From NCBI GenBank assembly GCA_964059195.1, contig CAXKWD010000006.1, positions 63,505,073 through 63,569,072 of the forward strand: 64,000 bases of DNA, in the 5' to 3' direction. The notes below the pieces were generated by a model. The model was not told the origin of the DNA. It was given only the letters and a program-made list of their open reading frames with translations, and ran no database searches. Origin of the DNA: Ectobius pallidus. Lineage: Eukaryota; Arthropoda; Insecta; Blattodea; Ectobiidae. Both the position numbers and the translations under genes were made by a program. This document shows, piece after piece, positions 12,008 through 24,607 of this stretch (the first letter of the stretch is position 1; every line of letters begins with the position of its first letter).

Positions 12008-12802
12008 TATGTGTAGACTAATAATTTTTCAACTTCTACGTGTTAATACCAGTTGTAAAGAGATTTTTTACATGAGGCACTTTAGCCGCCACGCATTGTA
12101 AACAACTCCGTTCCCTTGCTGTTCCTATTTCCGTCCCGGCACAAGATTTTGAACTGGTACACATAGGTTTATAATTTTCAAAGCATGAAAGGAGCCCATG
12201 ATGTCCATTAATGCAATGGGAGTGAAGCTGCGGAGCTGCAAGTAAATGCTTTGATGTTCCTCGAGCTATTTTGACAAACTACTTGAAAAATGAAGGCCCT
12301 GCTTCTGAGAAATAAGTGGGTAAAAATATAGGACGAAAGACAGTTTTACCTCCCCCACAAAAATATATTTCTCTCATATGCTGTGCGAAAGAAAAAATGT
12401 GTCTCTTAGGCGAAAAATCATGCCCCTTTGCTTTCTAAGAAAAGAAAGAATTAAAGTGGGAAAAAGACCAGGAGACAAACTTCAGACCCAAGTGACACCA
12501 AGTGCAGTGATATATGTCTTTGTATACGAGTATAATGATAACGAACACAGTGATTTTGATAATGTTGATAGTGCAATGTGTTACAAACATAGTATAAACT
12601 TACAGGCTATGTTTTACATAGATAACAAATATTTTTCTAGGATACTTTGTTTTACTTTTGTTTAGGCTTAATTAGGGAATTTGTTGTCACTTATATTATA
12701 CTTAGACCACCCTAAAAACTCCTGGGACGTATGTAAGTTAGAATTGTTTCTTTCAGTAATGTTTTCCCCCTTTTGCAAGTAGATCCGCCTTGTATACCAT
12801 AT
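12008..12802. other. unannotated stretch
   Basis: No supported gene, tRNA-like box or repeat. A 95-codon open stretch from 12378 is lysine- and arginine-rich at first and matches nothing I recognise. Confidence 0.4.
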
Positions 12803-13041
12803 AAATTAATTGCAATTAATTTAATAAATTCTCTTGAAACTCAAATAGTTGATATAGAAGTCTATTTTACTATTTTTCTTCATTTTCTTACTCTTAATGA
12901 AATTTACTAAATAAATACGAATAAATTAATTGCAGTTAATTTAATAAATTCTCTAAAAAGTAAAGTAGTTGATATAGAAGAATATTTTACTATTTTTCTT
13001 CTTTTTCTTACTTTTAATGAGATTTATTAAATAAATACGAA
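12803..13041 (+). repeat. two-unit tandem duplication
   Basis: Two adjacent units of about 120 bp, each from TAAATTAATTGCA to ATTAAATAAATACGA or a close variant. They are similar but diverged at many positions, so the duplication is not recent. Confidence 0.85.
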
Positions 13042-13684
13042 AGTTATAACTTTTAATGTCTTCACAAAAATATGGTCTATCTAAAATGCATTTACGATCT
13101 AAAGAGGTAATGAGGAATAATTATTATTCTCAAATGCTTTATGGAATTTTGTATTTCCAGTTCATATTGTACATTCAAGAGTTGTAACTAAATAGTTATA
13201 GCCTAACGAATAGAATGACTGCTCAGGGAAACAAGACGGAAAACTGTCTCATATTGGAAGTAACCTTTATGGACTCGGCATATTTACGTAATATTTTAAC
13301 ACCGTCAACACCATAAAAGATTTAAAAATAATATTCAGTTTAAAAAAAAAAACCCTCACGTTAATGGTTAGATAAAATGTAACAAGTTTTCTTTAAAAGA
13401 ATGTTATTTTATTCATAGGGCTAGCTGGAAGGCCTTACTTCTTTCTGAAGTTCTCGAAGAAGCCCATGCTCAAATTATGAGACCCACAACGACTTTGCTT
13501 TTCGAGCTATATTTTTCTTGGAAGTAAGTTTTATGGGCTCATTGTATACACTTCTTTCGGTGTCCACTTCTTTGGGGTGTTTTTGCTCTAGTTCCATTCT
13601 GATTGTATAACCCACAATAATAGTATCATTCGAAGTGTTGGAGAGATATAATATTCACTCGTCTTTTAGAGCAATCTTTCGCAA

Positions 13685-13770
13685 ATAAAATGTTATCATA
13701 GGTTTATGGGGTAATGTAATCAGTGTTTTATGCCATCGCACCTCACTGCCAATTAACATTTTCAAATTAT
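13685..13770 (+). repeat. direct repeat, copy 1 (partner 14354-14430)
   Basis: Shared landmarks are AATGTTAT, ATCAGTGTTTT, CCATCGCACCT and CTGCCAATTAACA. The copies are about 670 bp apart. No coding content is evident. Confidence 0.65.
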
Positions 13771-14353
13771 TTGTTACAACTCATACATATACAGGTATGC
13801 TTACAATTTATATATGGCATAACAAATACATCTCATATTTATGACATCACTAAAAGTAAGTTATATATTAGGCTTGAAGATGAGCTTTTCACTGAGCTCG
13901 ATGGCTCAGGTCCTAAGTTTGTGTCTGAAAGGGGAATTGAATTTTAAAGATCTAATTATTAAGAGCTATAGTATAAAATGTAGTTTTAACTATTGTCTTA
14001 TAACTATTCTGGTTTATACAATATAGCGTAACCTCAAAATCAAAAGAGATTTAATAGAAGAATTACCACAAAAATAAATGATACTGTTGTAGGAACTAAG
14101 TATTTTTATTTTATTTTATTTGTATATATGTATATATTAGTAAATTTTTCACAGTTTTCGTGCTTGTTATACAAACCAATCCTGTGATGGATTCTTGCGA
14201 TTATGAATTGCATGAAGAGTCGAATGCATTAGTAGATGAGATCTCTGTTACAGGAGCTTGCGAATGGACCTAACCATCCACGTACTTGTGACACAACAGG
14301 GCATCCCACGTGACCCAAGATACATGATCAATTACGATATCACAAATGTTAAT

Positions 14354-14430
14354 TAAATGTTATGATAGGTGAACAGGATAATGCAATCAGTGTTTTGTTC
14401 CATCGCACCTAACTGCCAATTAACACATTC
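14354..14430 (+). repeat. direct repeat, copy 2
   Basis: Partner of 13685-13770, with the same order of landmarks and scattered substitutions. Confidence 0.65.
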
Positions 14431-14984
14431 CAACTCTTCGTTTATCTGATAATGATCAAAATCTGAAAATACTCTCTCTGTAGAGCGAGTAGCGTTTAAA
14501 TCTGCCTATAATGAGACCAAAAAAAATAATTTCCGTTTCTCGGCTTCTCTTTTGTATGCCATAAACTGCTCATCAGTTTGGATCCATAATCAGTTTTTAG
14601 CTCTGCGAAGTACTTACTTGGCAAGTTCTGACTGGCTAGAGAATCTTGAACTTTGGAAAAAGAAGTCGATTCTACGAAAAAATAATTCCTTTGATGGAAA
14701 TATAAGTTATTAAAAATAAGTATTATTTTTTATATAAGCCTATTTTAATTTTTGATGTCTATTATTTGGGCATAAAATGACAATTAATATAAGATGGACG
14801 ATGCTGCCACTAAATTCAGGAATATAATCTTCAAGAATGTGCAACGAAAGGTTGTTGAGTTCGTTATGTTTCATTCGTTAGTTGACTTCAGACAGCCACA
14901 GATACAGGCAACATAAACATACAAATCTGGAAGTGTGGATTGGAATATTATGAACTGCAAGGATACATTGGGGGAACAGGATTG

Positions 14985-15490
14985 GAATGCAATAATGTTG
15001 GGAATTTCAATGGTTAAAAATAACATTGAGATAAATGACCTACAATCCATACCTACATGACCGATACCTAACCGATACCTGCATGACCGCAAGGATCAAC
15101 AAGGGATCCCGGGTGACTTTGTGAGTTCTTATAATATGGGGGCTCAAAACCCGTAACATGCCTTCTTTCATAAGCCAAATTACCGGCTATTTTATAATAT
15201 ATTTATTTTTCATTTCCTATAATCCTAAGAATAAATTGGGGTAGAGGATTAGATTCCAATATTGTTGAAAATTCCAAACTTTTAAAATAACATTGAGATA
15301 AATGGCCTACGATCCATACCTACGTACATGACCGATACCTACATGGCCGCAAGGATTAGCAAGGAACCCGGCTGACTATGTGAGTTCTTATTTGGATACT
15401 GTAGCATGCCTTCTTTCAAAAGACAACTTACCGGCTATTTTACGCTATGTTTATTTTTCCTTTTCTATGATCCTTCCATAGACGGTAGGA
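14985..15490 (+). repeat. two-unit tandem duplication
   Basis: Units of about 250 bp (about 14985-15238 and 15239-15490) share AACATTGAGATAAATG, CGATACCTACATG, GCATGCCTTCTTTCA-like sequence and TACCGGCTATTTTA. A third, inverted and more diverged copy lies at about 17208-17375, so the unit belongs to a dispersed family. Confidence 0.75.
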
Positions 15491-15904
15491 TGTCCCTTCA
15501 GCATTAAGGAGCCTGAAAGGAATTGAAATTAACATTAAATGTGACACCATTATTGACAAATCAAATCGGAAATTGTATGGGTTTTTGTATGTTAATTTAT
15601 ATTGTTCCAAATAATGCATTACTTTATGTTGTGTAAATGCTTTTAAAAGTGAAATGGGTCTACAGTTACTATGATTACTTTTATCTCCCGACTTGTTTAA
15701 ACTACTACAGCATTTTAAGAACCGATAGAAATGGTCTTAGTGAAAGAAATAGTTTAAAGACATAAATGGGTAAGACTTGTAATTAATAATTACTTGCAAA
15801 GTTATATTAAAATTTAAATTGTACAGTTTTCTTATTTAGCGTAGACATCAGTTCCTAACAGAACGACCGATCACGTGGGTCCAGAATATGCGAAGTGAAT
15901 GTTA

Positions 15905-16125
15905 CTAAATTAAACTAAACTAAACTCCGTGACTTTACATCTCTGGAGGGACTTCGCCTACCACCCGACCGCTGCGTCATCTACCAAGGCAGATGGCAGG
16001 ATTGGGGGCATGTGGTCAGCATACCGACACCCACGGCCGTTAATGGTGGTTTTCATGACCGGAGCCGCTTGACCGCTATCAAGTAGCTCCTCAATTTGAT
16101 TCACGAGGCTGAGTGCACCCCTAAA
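15905..16125 (-). mobile_element. 5'-truncated SINE with 9 bp TSD
   Basis: Same family as 21280-21545 and 54461-54715 (shared CTGCGTCATCTACCA, CATGACCGGAGCCGCT, CAAGTAGCTCCTCAATTTGA). The plus strand begins with an AAACT-repeat tail, so the element runs on the minus strand. It stops before the tRNA-like head seen in the 21.3 kb copy. TGAATGTTA flanks both sides (15896-15904 and 16126-16134), marking a 5'-truncated insertion made by target-primed reverse transcription. Confidence 0.85.
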
Positions 16126-16134
16126 TGAATGTTA

Positions 16135-17207
16135 GAGTAACTGAAAAAAGACATAAATAAGCTTGATAGGCCTATCAGGATTCTCTTATTGCCTTTCTTC
16201 TTCTGCCTACCAACAAACATACTGAAAGTTAATGATGGGAATCATGCGCTGAACCTATAATTACTTATACAGTTCTAAGCTTCAGTAGACGACCTTTTAT
16301 TCCTAGGCGAATATGTTCGGTTCGCTTTCTTTTATATAATGTCATTTCATTCTGCTAAAACGTGTAAGGCTTACTCAACACATCTTTTTCTGATGGCTAA
16401 GACACTGGTGCAACTGTAAATCCATCACTCTCCTGGGCATCCTTTGTATTACTACAGCAACAGAAGTGTGAAAAAATGTAACTCATTACAAGTTTTAATT
16501 TTCAAAATTGCTGTATTGCAGGGATGCTGTAATAACAAAGTTGCTACGCAGTGAGGTTCTGAAATGGGAGTTTGGATGGAGAGGCATCTACCTAAATATG
16601 CAAGGGGGTTGAGAGAGATCCCTGTTTATATAATTTTCATAGTCCATTACGTATGGTAGTAGGATAGCGTATTGTAATAAGGGTGAGTGTATGGAAGTAT
16701 ATATAGCACCTGAACATAGGTTACTGCCTTTTTTATAGTAGTCGCCCGGGCTTTGCGCGTTTATTGTTCCCAGCTCGGACAAGACATTTTTAAAGGATGT
16801 TTCCATACAACATACAGCGAACTACATAGCTTACATACATATTTGTGTTAAATTTTTAAAACGTTATAGATCTGTGCTCTTAATACTAACATTTCCATAC
16901 TGGATTTGAATTTTCCGTGAAGAATTGATTATGACTAAGAAGAATGCAAATAAAAGGTTATATCTTCACACTGTTATTGTGTGTGTGGGTGGATAGCTAT
17001 TATATTTGGCCTCTTGATAACTGTACGTCTTTTGCGCCTATTTTTGTTTATTGTGTATCCTTGCTTGTGATTCGGATTAGTTTAGAAGTATAGTAAGCTA
17101 CGAGTATAATCTAACGTTAATTTTGCAAATGGAGAAAACTGTGCGTTTGTGGCAACTTGAACAGGAACTTTATAGTTTAGGTCCTCTTTAACCGGTACGA
17201 TTCAGCT
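16135..17207. other. unannotated stretch
   Basis: No gene or repeat I can support. A minus-strand open stretch of 72 codons at 16588-16806 has no recognised motif. Confidence 0.4.
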
Positions 17208-17375
17208 GTGTTTCATTCCTCCCAGACTTTTGAAAGAAGACATGCTACAGTTGTCAGCCCCGGTTCCTTGTTGATCCTTTCGATCATGGAGATATGGAAT
17301 GTAGGTATTTTATTTAGAATAATTATTGCCATTAAATGTTTGAATCTCCAACGTTGATGAATTTCTAATCCTTTT
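17208..17375 (-). repeat. inverted copy of the 15 kb repeat unit
   Basis: Its reverse complement contains GATCGAAAGGATCAACAAGG, CATGTCTTCTTTCAAAAG and a TGGCAATAATTATT-like arm, matching the order in the 14985-15490 units with moderate divergence. Confidence 0.6.
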
Positions 17376-17924
17376 TTCAACTATTTATATTTTCCAGTGC
17401 ATAATATTTCAATCCAAACTTCTAATTAATATATAATTGTATTTTTCACTATTTGTTTTAGAACAAACATGATATCAGAAGGGTGACACTGTAGATTTCA
17501 AGTTGTTTTGAGCACGTTCATCCAGATTTCTATAAATTGTTTGCGAATTTCAAATACATAATATGACATGATACAATTTTATTTTTATTTTTGTCTGATT
17601 TTTATATTTCAAAAATTGAAACTTGAGTTAATACAATTAAAATATTAGAACATTTAGAGTTAAACTAAATGGAGCGTGAGCAGAAGCTATTGGCATAAGC
17701 TTAGTGCATTATAAACATCTTCTGAGTTTCATGCAAAAAAAAAAAAAAAAGATCAATTCGTTGGAATATTGTTTTACTACACTTGACCGTAACTTGTTTA
17801 GGTTTATTTTAAGTAATTTATTATTGTTATTGTTATTATTAATATTATTTTGTTATTTCTGTATTTGAAATTCTAATTGGGAACAATCAAATGTAATACA
17901 ATAATAAAATAAGGTAAACTGATA

Positions 17925-18375
17925 TAACAAAGTGGCAGAATGATTTTATTTAATCAGTGGTAAGTTAATTGCAATTATGTTAAGAACAAAATAAGTTATT
18001 TTTGTATTCTGTCTCCGAGTTAAGCTCCAGATCGATTCCTTAAGCAGGGCTTGTGGAAGAACATACCTAACCTTAATTCAAACTCATATACACTGATATA
18101 AGAAATTCTTAAAATATGTCAACATTTCACAGAATACACTGGCGAAGAACTCCACTTAATGTACGTAGGCCTAATTATTTCATAGTAATATACCTTCTGT
18201 ATATAAACAGCATTCAACAAGACGAAATAAACATCTGACTAGTCTCATGCAATGGAATATGTCATGGCTAACTGTATTGCAAATTCCAAAGCCGTATATG
18301 ATCAGTGTAAAACAATATGTTGTCTGGATAACCGATTTGCATTTGTTAAATTCTTTCTAATATAATACCACTAGC
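17925..18375 (+). repeat. body of the CCGGTACCGG repeat family
   Basis: The block from AACTGATATAACAAAGTGGCAGA to GTTAAATTCTTTCTAATATA recurs at 44.74-44.95 kb, is split by a hAT MITE at about 46.14-47.2 kb, and recurs inverted at about 47.56-48.07 kb. In those copies it sits beside the CCGGTACCGG tail unit; here the tail is about 870 bp downstream. No open reading frame spans it. I do not recognise the parent element. Confidence 0.7.
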
Positions 18376-18943
18376 TTAAAAGGCCCGGCGTCGCCCGGGT
18401 TTTTTATTTTGTATTTGGAAATTAACTTATGAAGGACTTTAGATTTTTAAATTCTAGGTATTTATAATTTGAAATAGGAAGAACGACTTATCATACTCAA
18501 ACTATTCCCTCATAAAACGCTTGATATAGCTTTTTATGGCTCATAGAGGATGTAGAATTTTGCATCCCATCGCTTGTACAGTACACAGCAAGCCTGGTAG
18601 GGGTTCAAATAAGAAAAAATAGAAATTCCGGTAACATAAAATTGTATTATCGTGGCAGAGAATTTTTATTTCTTACTCTCATGTTACCATAGAACCGTTT
18701 TTTGGATGAAATTAAACAGAAATGCCATATCACTTTCATACTTCTCTTCCCAAGACATATTACCTTACCTCGTATTGTTTTATCTATTTCCAGGCTAGAC
18801 AAAGTTACGTGACTGCATTATTTTCGTGGATTTAATTCTTTAATATTTATTTATAACATTATTATATTTATAGCTTTTCTAAATTGTCAAAGTCACGTTT
18901 CATTTTTTTCCAAACCCATCTGAGACCAGTGGCAACAATACAC

Positions 18944-19041
18944 TGTTGTGATTTGGATTTGATAATTCTGTGTAAAAAGGGATTAAGTATTTTGTTGTGA
19001 TTTGGATTTGATAATTCTGTGTAAAAAGGGATTAAGTATTC
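18944..19041 (+). repeat. 49 bp tandem duplication
   Basis: Two consecutive units of 49 bp, each containing GTTGTGATTTGGATTTGATA and AAAAAGGGATTAAGTATT. They look identical or nearly so, which suggests a recent duplication. Confidence 0.9.
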
Positions 19042-19245
19042 TCAAAAACATTTGACTTTTGACATTTAAAATCAAAATTTTTAAAAATCCTTTCTTAGTG
19101 AGCACGTACATTATGAAACGAAGGTACTGTCAAAATTCCAAGTCTCTACCTATTATAGTTTAGGCTCTACGTTGATTCCAGTCAGTCAGTCAGTCATTCA
19201 GTCAGTCAGGACAAAGCCTTTTATAAATATAGAGATAAATTAGGC

Positions 19246-19763
19246 ACTTAATTGGGCATTACTCCGATACCGGTCAACCGATTTGGTTAAATATCAACAG
19301 GTTTCTTCCCATGGACATTATAAACGCGTTTACCAAGTTTCATTAAAATCTGATAAAGTGTATTTGAGTTATCGCACTTTTTGTTATATATTAACATAAA
19401 AAGCACTGAATTGGGCATTATTCCGGTACCGGCCAACCGATTTGGTCTAATATCAATGGACATCTTCCCATGGATATTATAAATTCGTATACCAAGCTTC
19501 ATGAAAATCCAATAATGCGTATTAGAGTTATCGCGCCTTTGAAATAGACACTAAATTGGGTTTTACTCCGGTCCCGGTCACCCGATTTGGTCCAATATCA
19601 ATAGGGTTCTTCCCATGAACATTATAAATGTATATACCAAGTTTCATTAAAATCCGATTAAGCGTATTTGAGTTACCGCGCGTACAGACACACGGGCGGA
19701 CAGACGGACCTTTTCCCGTCCCCCACACAATCTCATAAAGTACCATACTGGCACTTAATAATG
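19246..19763 (+). repeat. three tandem tail units of the CCGGTACCGG family
   Basis: Three units of about 150-215 bp each contain AATTGGG(C/T)(A/T)TTACTCCGG, AACCGATTTGGT, CTTCCCATG, ATACCAAGTTTCAT and a GAGTTATCGC- or GAGTTACCGCGC-like end. The last adds ACGGGCGGACAGACGGAC and CCACACAATCTCATAAAGTACC, also found in the units at 45.0, 45.9, 47.4 and 49.0 kb. The minus strand is open in several units and encodes repeating peptides; these reflect the DNA repeat. Confidence 0.85.
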
Positions 19764-20898
19764 GAAAAATCACATTTTTTGGGAAATGTGGAATTCAAAT
19801 GCGTAACCTCAGGGACGAGTAGAACCGTTCCCTAATTGAGACATACATATAATAAAACTGCTGTATGTAAATACTAATAACAGAATGAAATCGGGATGCT
19901 GTTACCATTTTATCCTTAACTTTCTTCATTGGTCGATTACTTCGTTTAGATTAATTCATAGCCTTATACTTATAATTGTTTATATTTAATAATTATTTCT
20001 TACTGCTGTGCTCTTACCTACGCTGTACAGGAAAAAAGGAACTCTTTTTTCTTTTCAGTGGAAGGGAATATATAAAAATGCTGAATGTTATATGGAAAAG
20101 TCTTCTCTCTTTGCTTGTTATAATGCATTAATATGGAAAAGTTTACATTTTATACATGGCTGTACCTGATTCATACAGGTTTAGAATTTTTATTTTGTGT
20201 CGTGCAGGTGAAGAGGGAGAAGAGGTTATTGAAATTCTGTGGAATAGGAAATGTAGTAGTAGCATAGTATAAGGAGGGATTGCAGGAAATTGAAGCATGA
20301 TCCTCCGTAGCTATATCTCGGTTATAACATTATGGTGAGATAGCAGAGACTTTACCCTATTCCAGCCTGTCTTTTTCACTTTACTACCAATGCAGCTTCT
20401 ATATCAAACAGTTCCTTGCCGATGTTTCAAATTTAAGCACTCCAGGACATACGAAGTAATTATTATTAGGTTGTTTAACTACCTCCGTACGATGTACTTT
20501 TGGGGGAAGTATTGCTTTGTATGATATATCCGAATACATCATAATATAGAATTTTTAGAATATGCCATTTCACTGCTACATTTGGTGTTGATAATTTATT
20601 TTTTCAACCACTGTTATTCTATGGACCGTTTTTGGAAGGCGGGAATCGAATGCTGATTATCGATACGCCGATTATGAAACCTCTCCACTCCCAACTACAC
20701 GCCTGATCCTATTTCAGATATTCTTCTGGACTCCTACAGACCTACCTACAGATTCTATCTTGTGGGGAGAATGCATCTAACTTTGATGCTGATTTCGTTA
20801 GAGAAATTTATGTTTAATCAAACTTTACTTTTCATATAGCAGGTCTACTGAAAAATTAACATGTTATCTCACTGAAGAGATTTGTGTTACACAGAGAG
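19764..20898. other. unannotated stretch
   Basis: No supported gene. Near 20640-20690 the minus strand reads ATTCGATTCCCGCC, a B-box-like string, but no A-box partner or SINE body could be recognised. Confidence 0.35.
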
Positions 20899-20994
20899 AT
20901 TATTTTTGCGATGTGCCGAGAACGTACGGTCCGGCGGGCTGGAAGCAAGTCGGCGGCCGATAAAGGCGCTCCAGCGGCACATCGCAAAAATAAT
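20899..20994. mobile_element. 96 bp palindromic mini-element
   Basis: The arms at 20899-20918 and 20975-20994 are exact 20 bp reverse complements (ATTATTTTTGCGATGTGCCG on the left). They enclose a 56 bp GC-rich centre with CGTACGGTCCGGCGGGC, in sharp contrast to the AT-rich surroundings. It may be a very small MITE; no target duplication is clear. Confidence 0.6.
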
Positions 20995-21107
20995 ATATCA
21001 GTATATTCTGTAAATGAAGTGTCTCCTCTGTATTACTTTTTCATGTTCTCCAATGATATAACCTTACGCATGGTGACAATTCGTAGGGAAATTATTCAGT
21101 TTCTAAA

Positions 21108-21110
<3 letters not shown>

Positions 21111-21157
<47 letters not shown>
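21111..21157. repeat. (AT)n microsatellite
   Basis: An uninterrupted AT dinucleotide run of about 47 bp. Confidence 0.98.
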
Positions 21158-21160
<3 letters not shown>

Positions 21161-21279
21161 ATTTAATGAAACTTAATTGAGGAGTCGCCCTATCCTGCCA
21201 ATGTTAAATTTCTTTTTTCGTTGGTGCTACAAATCACTTGGAGAGGAAGGGGACATACATTTTCACATAACTAACTAAC

Positions 21280-21545
21280 TCCGTGGCGCTAACATCCCAG
21301 AAGGGACAAGGCGCTGCGTCATCTACCATAGGCAGGCGGCAGGATTGGGGGGCATGTGATCAGCATGCCGACACCCACGGCCGTTAATGGTGGTTTCCAT
21401 GACCGGAGCCGCTACTTCTCTATCAAGTAGCTCCTCAATTTGAATCACGAGGCTGATTGCACCCCTACCAGACCTCCCTACCTCAGAAAAATCCGAGGAG
21501 GTACCGGGAATCGAGCCCGGGCCGGCGGATCTGTATTCAGACATT
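21280..21545 (-). mobile_element. tRNA-derived SINE (family with copies at 15.9 and 54.5 kb)
   Basis: Read on the minus strand, the tRNA-like head lies at the right with the B-box GGGCTCGATTCCCGG. It is followed by TACCTCCTCGGATTTTTCTG, a body with AGCGGCTCCGGTCATGG and TGGTAGATGACGCAGCG, and a TTAG/TTAGTTAG-type tail at 21270-21282. It is the most complete of the three copies in the window. The polymerase III promoter boxes are inferred from sequence only. Confidence 0.85.
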
Positions 21546-22226
21546 ATCGTATATGTTTAATAAATAAAGTATAGAAATCAGCACTTACAGATATTTAATT
21601 AAATAAATCGGATATTAATTTTTTCTTTTCTACATTTTTTCTACAAGAAATAATAAAAATTTAATAATAAATTTTCTTTCGAGACATATAAAAGGAAATA
21701 CTTCCTGCTAATGTAATTAACTATATTTTGGATAATTATATGGTGCAAGTTTGAATGATCTACGTTCAGTAGAAGCCAAGAAAAAGGGACATGAGAGGCT
21801 TTTGGAAAATAATTTTACAGAGAGACAGTTTTAAAGTAAATTTTTTATATTGTAACACAAATAATACCTTTATTTTATGTATTTATTTTTTATCTTTACA
21901 AAAAGTGATATACACTTGTGACTTATTCTCTAGAGGCTTACAACAAATTTTGATAGATAAGAGCATTAAGTTTAAATTAATAAGTCTATTCTCATTGTCT
22001 TTTGTATTTTCAAAATCTTTTGAAAGAAAAGATAATACAAATTTTATTTTGTACAGCAACAACAATCGTAATACAAATTTGAAATATTTGAGAAATTTAA
22101 ATCATAGGGCTAACAAGTTACACCTATTCTGTATTCTCGCGTGTAAAAGTTTGTAGTACTTTGTACCAGTAAAATATATATTTTTTTTAATATAAAAAAA
22201 ATATATATAAATATAAAAACTTAACT
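21546..22226. other. AT-rich stretch with no supported gene
   Basis: A 121-codon plus-strand open stretch at 21791-22156 is overlapped by an antisense one. Both are low-complexity (Lys/Asn/Phe/Leu-rich) with no recognisable domain. I see no repeat or RNA gene. Confidence 0.45.
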
Positions 22227-22241
22227 CTAATGGTTTACCGG

Positions 22242-22478
22242 TCCGCCGCCGTGGGTGAGTTGGTAGCGTGACTGCCAGCCACCTGGGCGGCCCGGGTTCG
22301 ATCCCCGGCCGGGTCGGGGATTTTTCAGTAGTGAACAATGTCTTTCCCGGTTTCAGGACTGGGTGTGTGTGTCCTTCGGTTTAAGTAGGTAGGGGACTGG
22401 CGCACCCCGGTATAACAAATCCGCTGAGAATATCCCCTTACGGGATCACCAGGGGTCGCTTGCGAACCTGAGGAATAA
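22242..22478 (+). mobile_element. tRNA-derived SINE with 15 bp TSD
   Basis: The head has GTGGGTGAGTTGGTAGCGTG (A-box region) and CCGGGTTCGATCCCCGG (B-box). A body with GTTTCAGGACTGGGTGTGTG and CGCTTGCGAACCTGAGG and a short GGAATAA tail follow. CTAATGGTTTACCGG is present exactly on both sides (22227-22241 and 22479-22493). The intact target duplication and compact boundaries indicate a complete insertion, 237 bp long. Confidence 0.93.
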
Positions 22479-22493
22479 CTAATGGTTTACCGG

Positions 22494-23663
22494 CAAACGA
22501 AGGGCAAAAGTCTTTTGTTTATTTGATCTGCTGTTCATTGAACAATTAGTAAAAGTTTCCGATACGCAAAATACGTAGACTACTGTATATTGCTACAGCA
22601 AGTCTATCCTAAGATTATTCGTGAAAATGTTCCCTCTTTGAAAGACAGAGGTCATAAGAGAAACTTGGGTTTTAAATTAACTTGGTGGATTGATGACTTT
22701 ATTGGGGATTTTATGGTTCATTTATTTTTATAATTGCTCATGGTTTATGTTCTTCTGGATTGTTTTGTTTATCAAATATTACGTATAAGCGATTAAATTA
22801 TGATATACTATTATACCATTAAATTAAATTGTACTTTAAGTTGTGAGAGTAGGTCTATAGTTGAAACTTGCCTTGCACTTACGCTGTTGCGTGACCCTTT
22901 CAACTCGTAAGAGTGAGAGAGTGTTTGTCTGGAAATTCTGTAGTTTGTATCAAGTCTAGACGCTAGCAATTCGATCAAATGCTGCAGCATGTCTTTAAAT
23001 AACACTTCGATCTCGTTTTAGAGGGTACCTAGTTTAATGGTGAATAGCTTTCGCTGTTATATTTTGTTTCATTTTGGTTTTTTTAATGTTTAGTTCAGTG
23101 GTAATAGCATTCCCATTTTTTCACATCACGTTTTTATGCCAAGAATGATTCCAGGTTGTACTTGAGCCAATTTGTATGGTTTTCAGGTACAGCAGTTTTG
23201 TTTTGCTATTTGTGCTTTGTTACATTTCCATGAATGATGTTTCAAGTAGGATGAGGGAGTATTTGCCTTCTCTGTATAGGCCTGCATAGTGTTCGGATCA
23301 TGGGAGGGGGAAAAAAATATTTTCCTAACGTAAACTGTAGAATTTAAATCATTGAGACATTTATTTAGGTTTGTTCCGTACATCGCCAGACGTGTCATTG
23401 CAAATTACAATGCATTGTCTTGTTTCTAAATAGGCCAGGAGTGCAGAAAAAAAGGAATATTATTTATCAGCGGTTTGCTGAATGTAGGCTGTTCTATGTG
23501 GTAGTACCATATTTAAAATGCTTTATGTAATGACACGCTTTCAATTCTGTCTCACTGAATATATAATATATATTGTGTAATCTATAGAGGAAAATTTATT
23601 CTGCCGGGAATTGATTACAATATAGTATATCCGAAAGCCCTAATAACTAAAACGAATGAACTA
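22494..23663. other. unannotated stretch
   Basis: Two minus-strand open stretches (22811-23005 and 23183-23398, 64 and 71 codons) have no recognised motif. No repeat or RNA gene was seen. Confidence 0.4.
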
Positions 23664-24200
23664 TGTAGTAGTAGTAAGTATTCTGCCTTCCGGCAGGTTT
23701 TCAAAATTGGTACGCGAATTTTGTTTTCCAAAACTGTCTATCCTCTGCTTCCTCCTTTAGCATCCAATATTTCCGCTTTTCCCTTAAATCGTCCAACAGC
23801 TGAATTCTTCTTCTTCCAAGTCTAGTTGTACCCTCCAATCTTCCTTCTACGACATCATGTAATAAGCAGTTCCTTCTGAGAATGTGCCCAATCCAGTTTG
23901 CTTTCCTCTGACGAATTGTGTGTATGATTGACTTCTTCTCACCCACTCTACTCAGAACCTCTTCGTTTGTCACCATGTCCATCCACTTTATATTTTCTAT
24001 CTGTCTCCAGCACCACATTTCAAAACTTTCTAAATATTTCTTCTCTAATTTCCTTAAAGTCCATGTCTCTGATCCATACAAAGCAATACTCCAAATATAA
24101 CACTTCACCAGGTTTTTACGTAGCTCTAGGTTCAGACTACTAGTTAGCAGAGTTCTCTTCTTCATAAATGAACTATAGGCTACAGTATATACCAGATATG
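23664..24200 (-). pseudogene. non-LTR retrotransposon (endonuclease/RT) 3' fragment
   Basis: A minus-strand frame of about 150 codons carries motifs of the post-RT C-terminal region common in insect LINEs, in order: LYGSETWTLRK, FEMWCWRQIE, VTNEEVLSRVGEKKS, NWIGHILRRNCL, EGRLEG, GRRRIQLLDDL and LKEEAEDRQFW. The stop is followed within about 40 bp by an inverted CTGCCTTCCGGCAG and then a TACTACTAC-like tail (plus strand GTAGTAGTAGTAAG), probably the true 3' end. The RT and endonuclease domains are absent, so this is a 5'-truncated dead copy. The C-terminal frame is still open, which suggests moderate age. Confidence 0.85.
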
Positions 24201-24401
24201 ATATGTATAACATATATCTTCAGTGAGGGAAGAAGACTACAAGTCTGCATTAACCGATACCACTGAAAGTTTGATTAACTTAAACTTTTCAATTAAAATT
24301 ACTTAAACGTCAGAGTCTGATGCATCCTCGCTATATTCTAGATACCCAGTGAGGTCGATAGGGGTCTAAGGGAAGACTTGGAAATGGATTGGGTATTTCC
24401 T

Positions 24402-24475
24402 GTGGGAGCCTAGTGGTCAGCATACTAAACTGACAAATTGGGTTCGATTCCCGCCGATTTCAATTTTTCCTCATA
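24402..24475 (+). mobile_element. tRNA-like SINE head
   Basis: GGGAGCCTAGTGGTCAGCAT resembles an A-box region and GGGTTCGATTCCCGCC is a B-box. No clear body or target duplication was found. It could be a SINE head or a tRNA pseudogene. Confidence 0.5.
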
Positions 24476-24607
24476 GTTTACAACATTTGGTTATGCTTAC
24501 CTCTTGCGATAACATTTTGATAAACCTCCAGGGTATCATATAAGTGTATGTAATTTATCTGAGCAGTTTAGACATTGAAGTCTAGAATTATTATTCTGGG
24601 AAAAATC

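Noticed and set aside
19287..19773. Minus-strand open stretches encoding repeated IYNIHGK and NRLTGTG-like peptides
   Set aside because: They arise from tandem DNA units that occur in both orientations elsewhere without open frames. No start context or domain.
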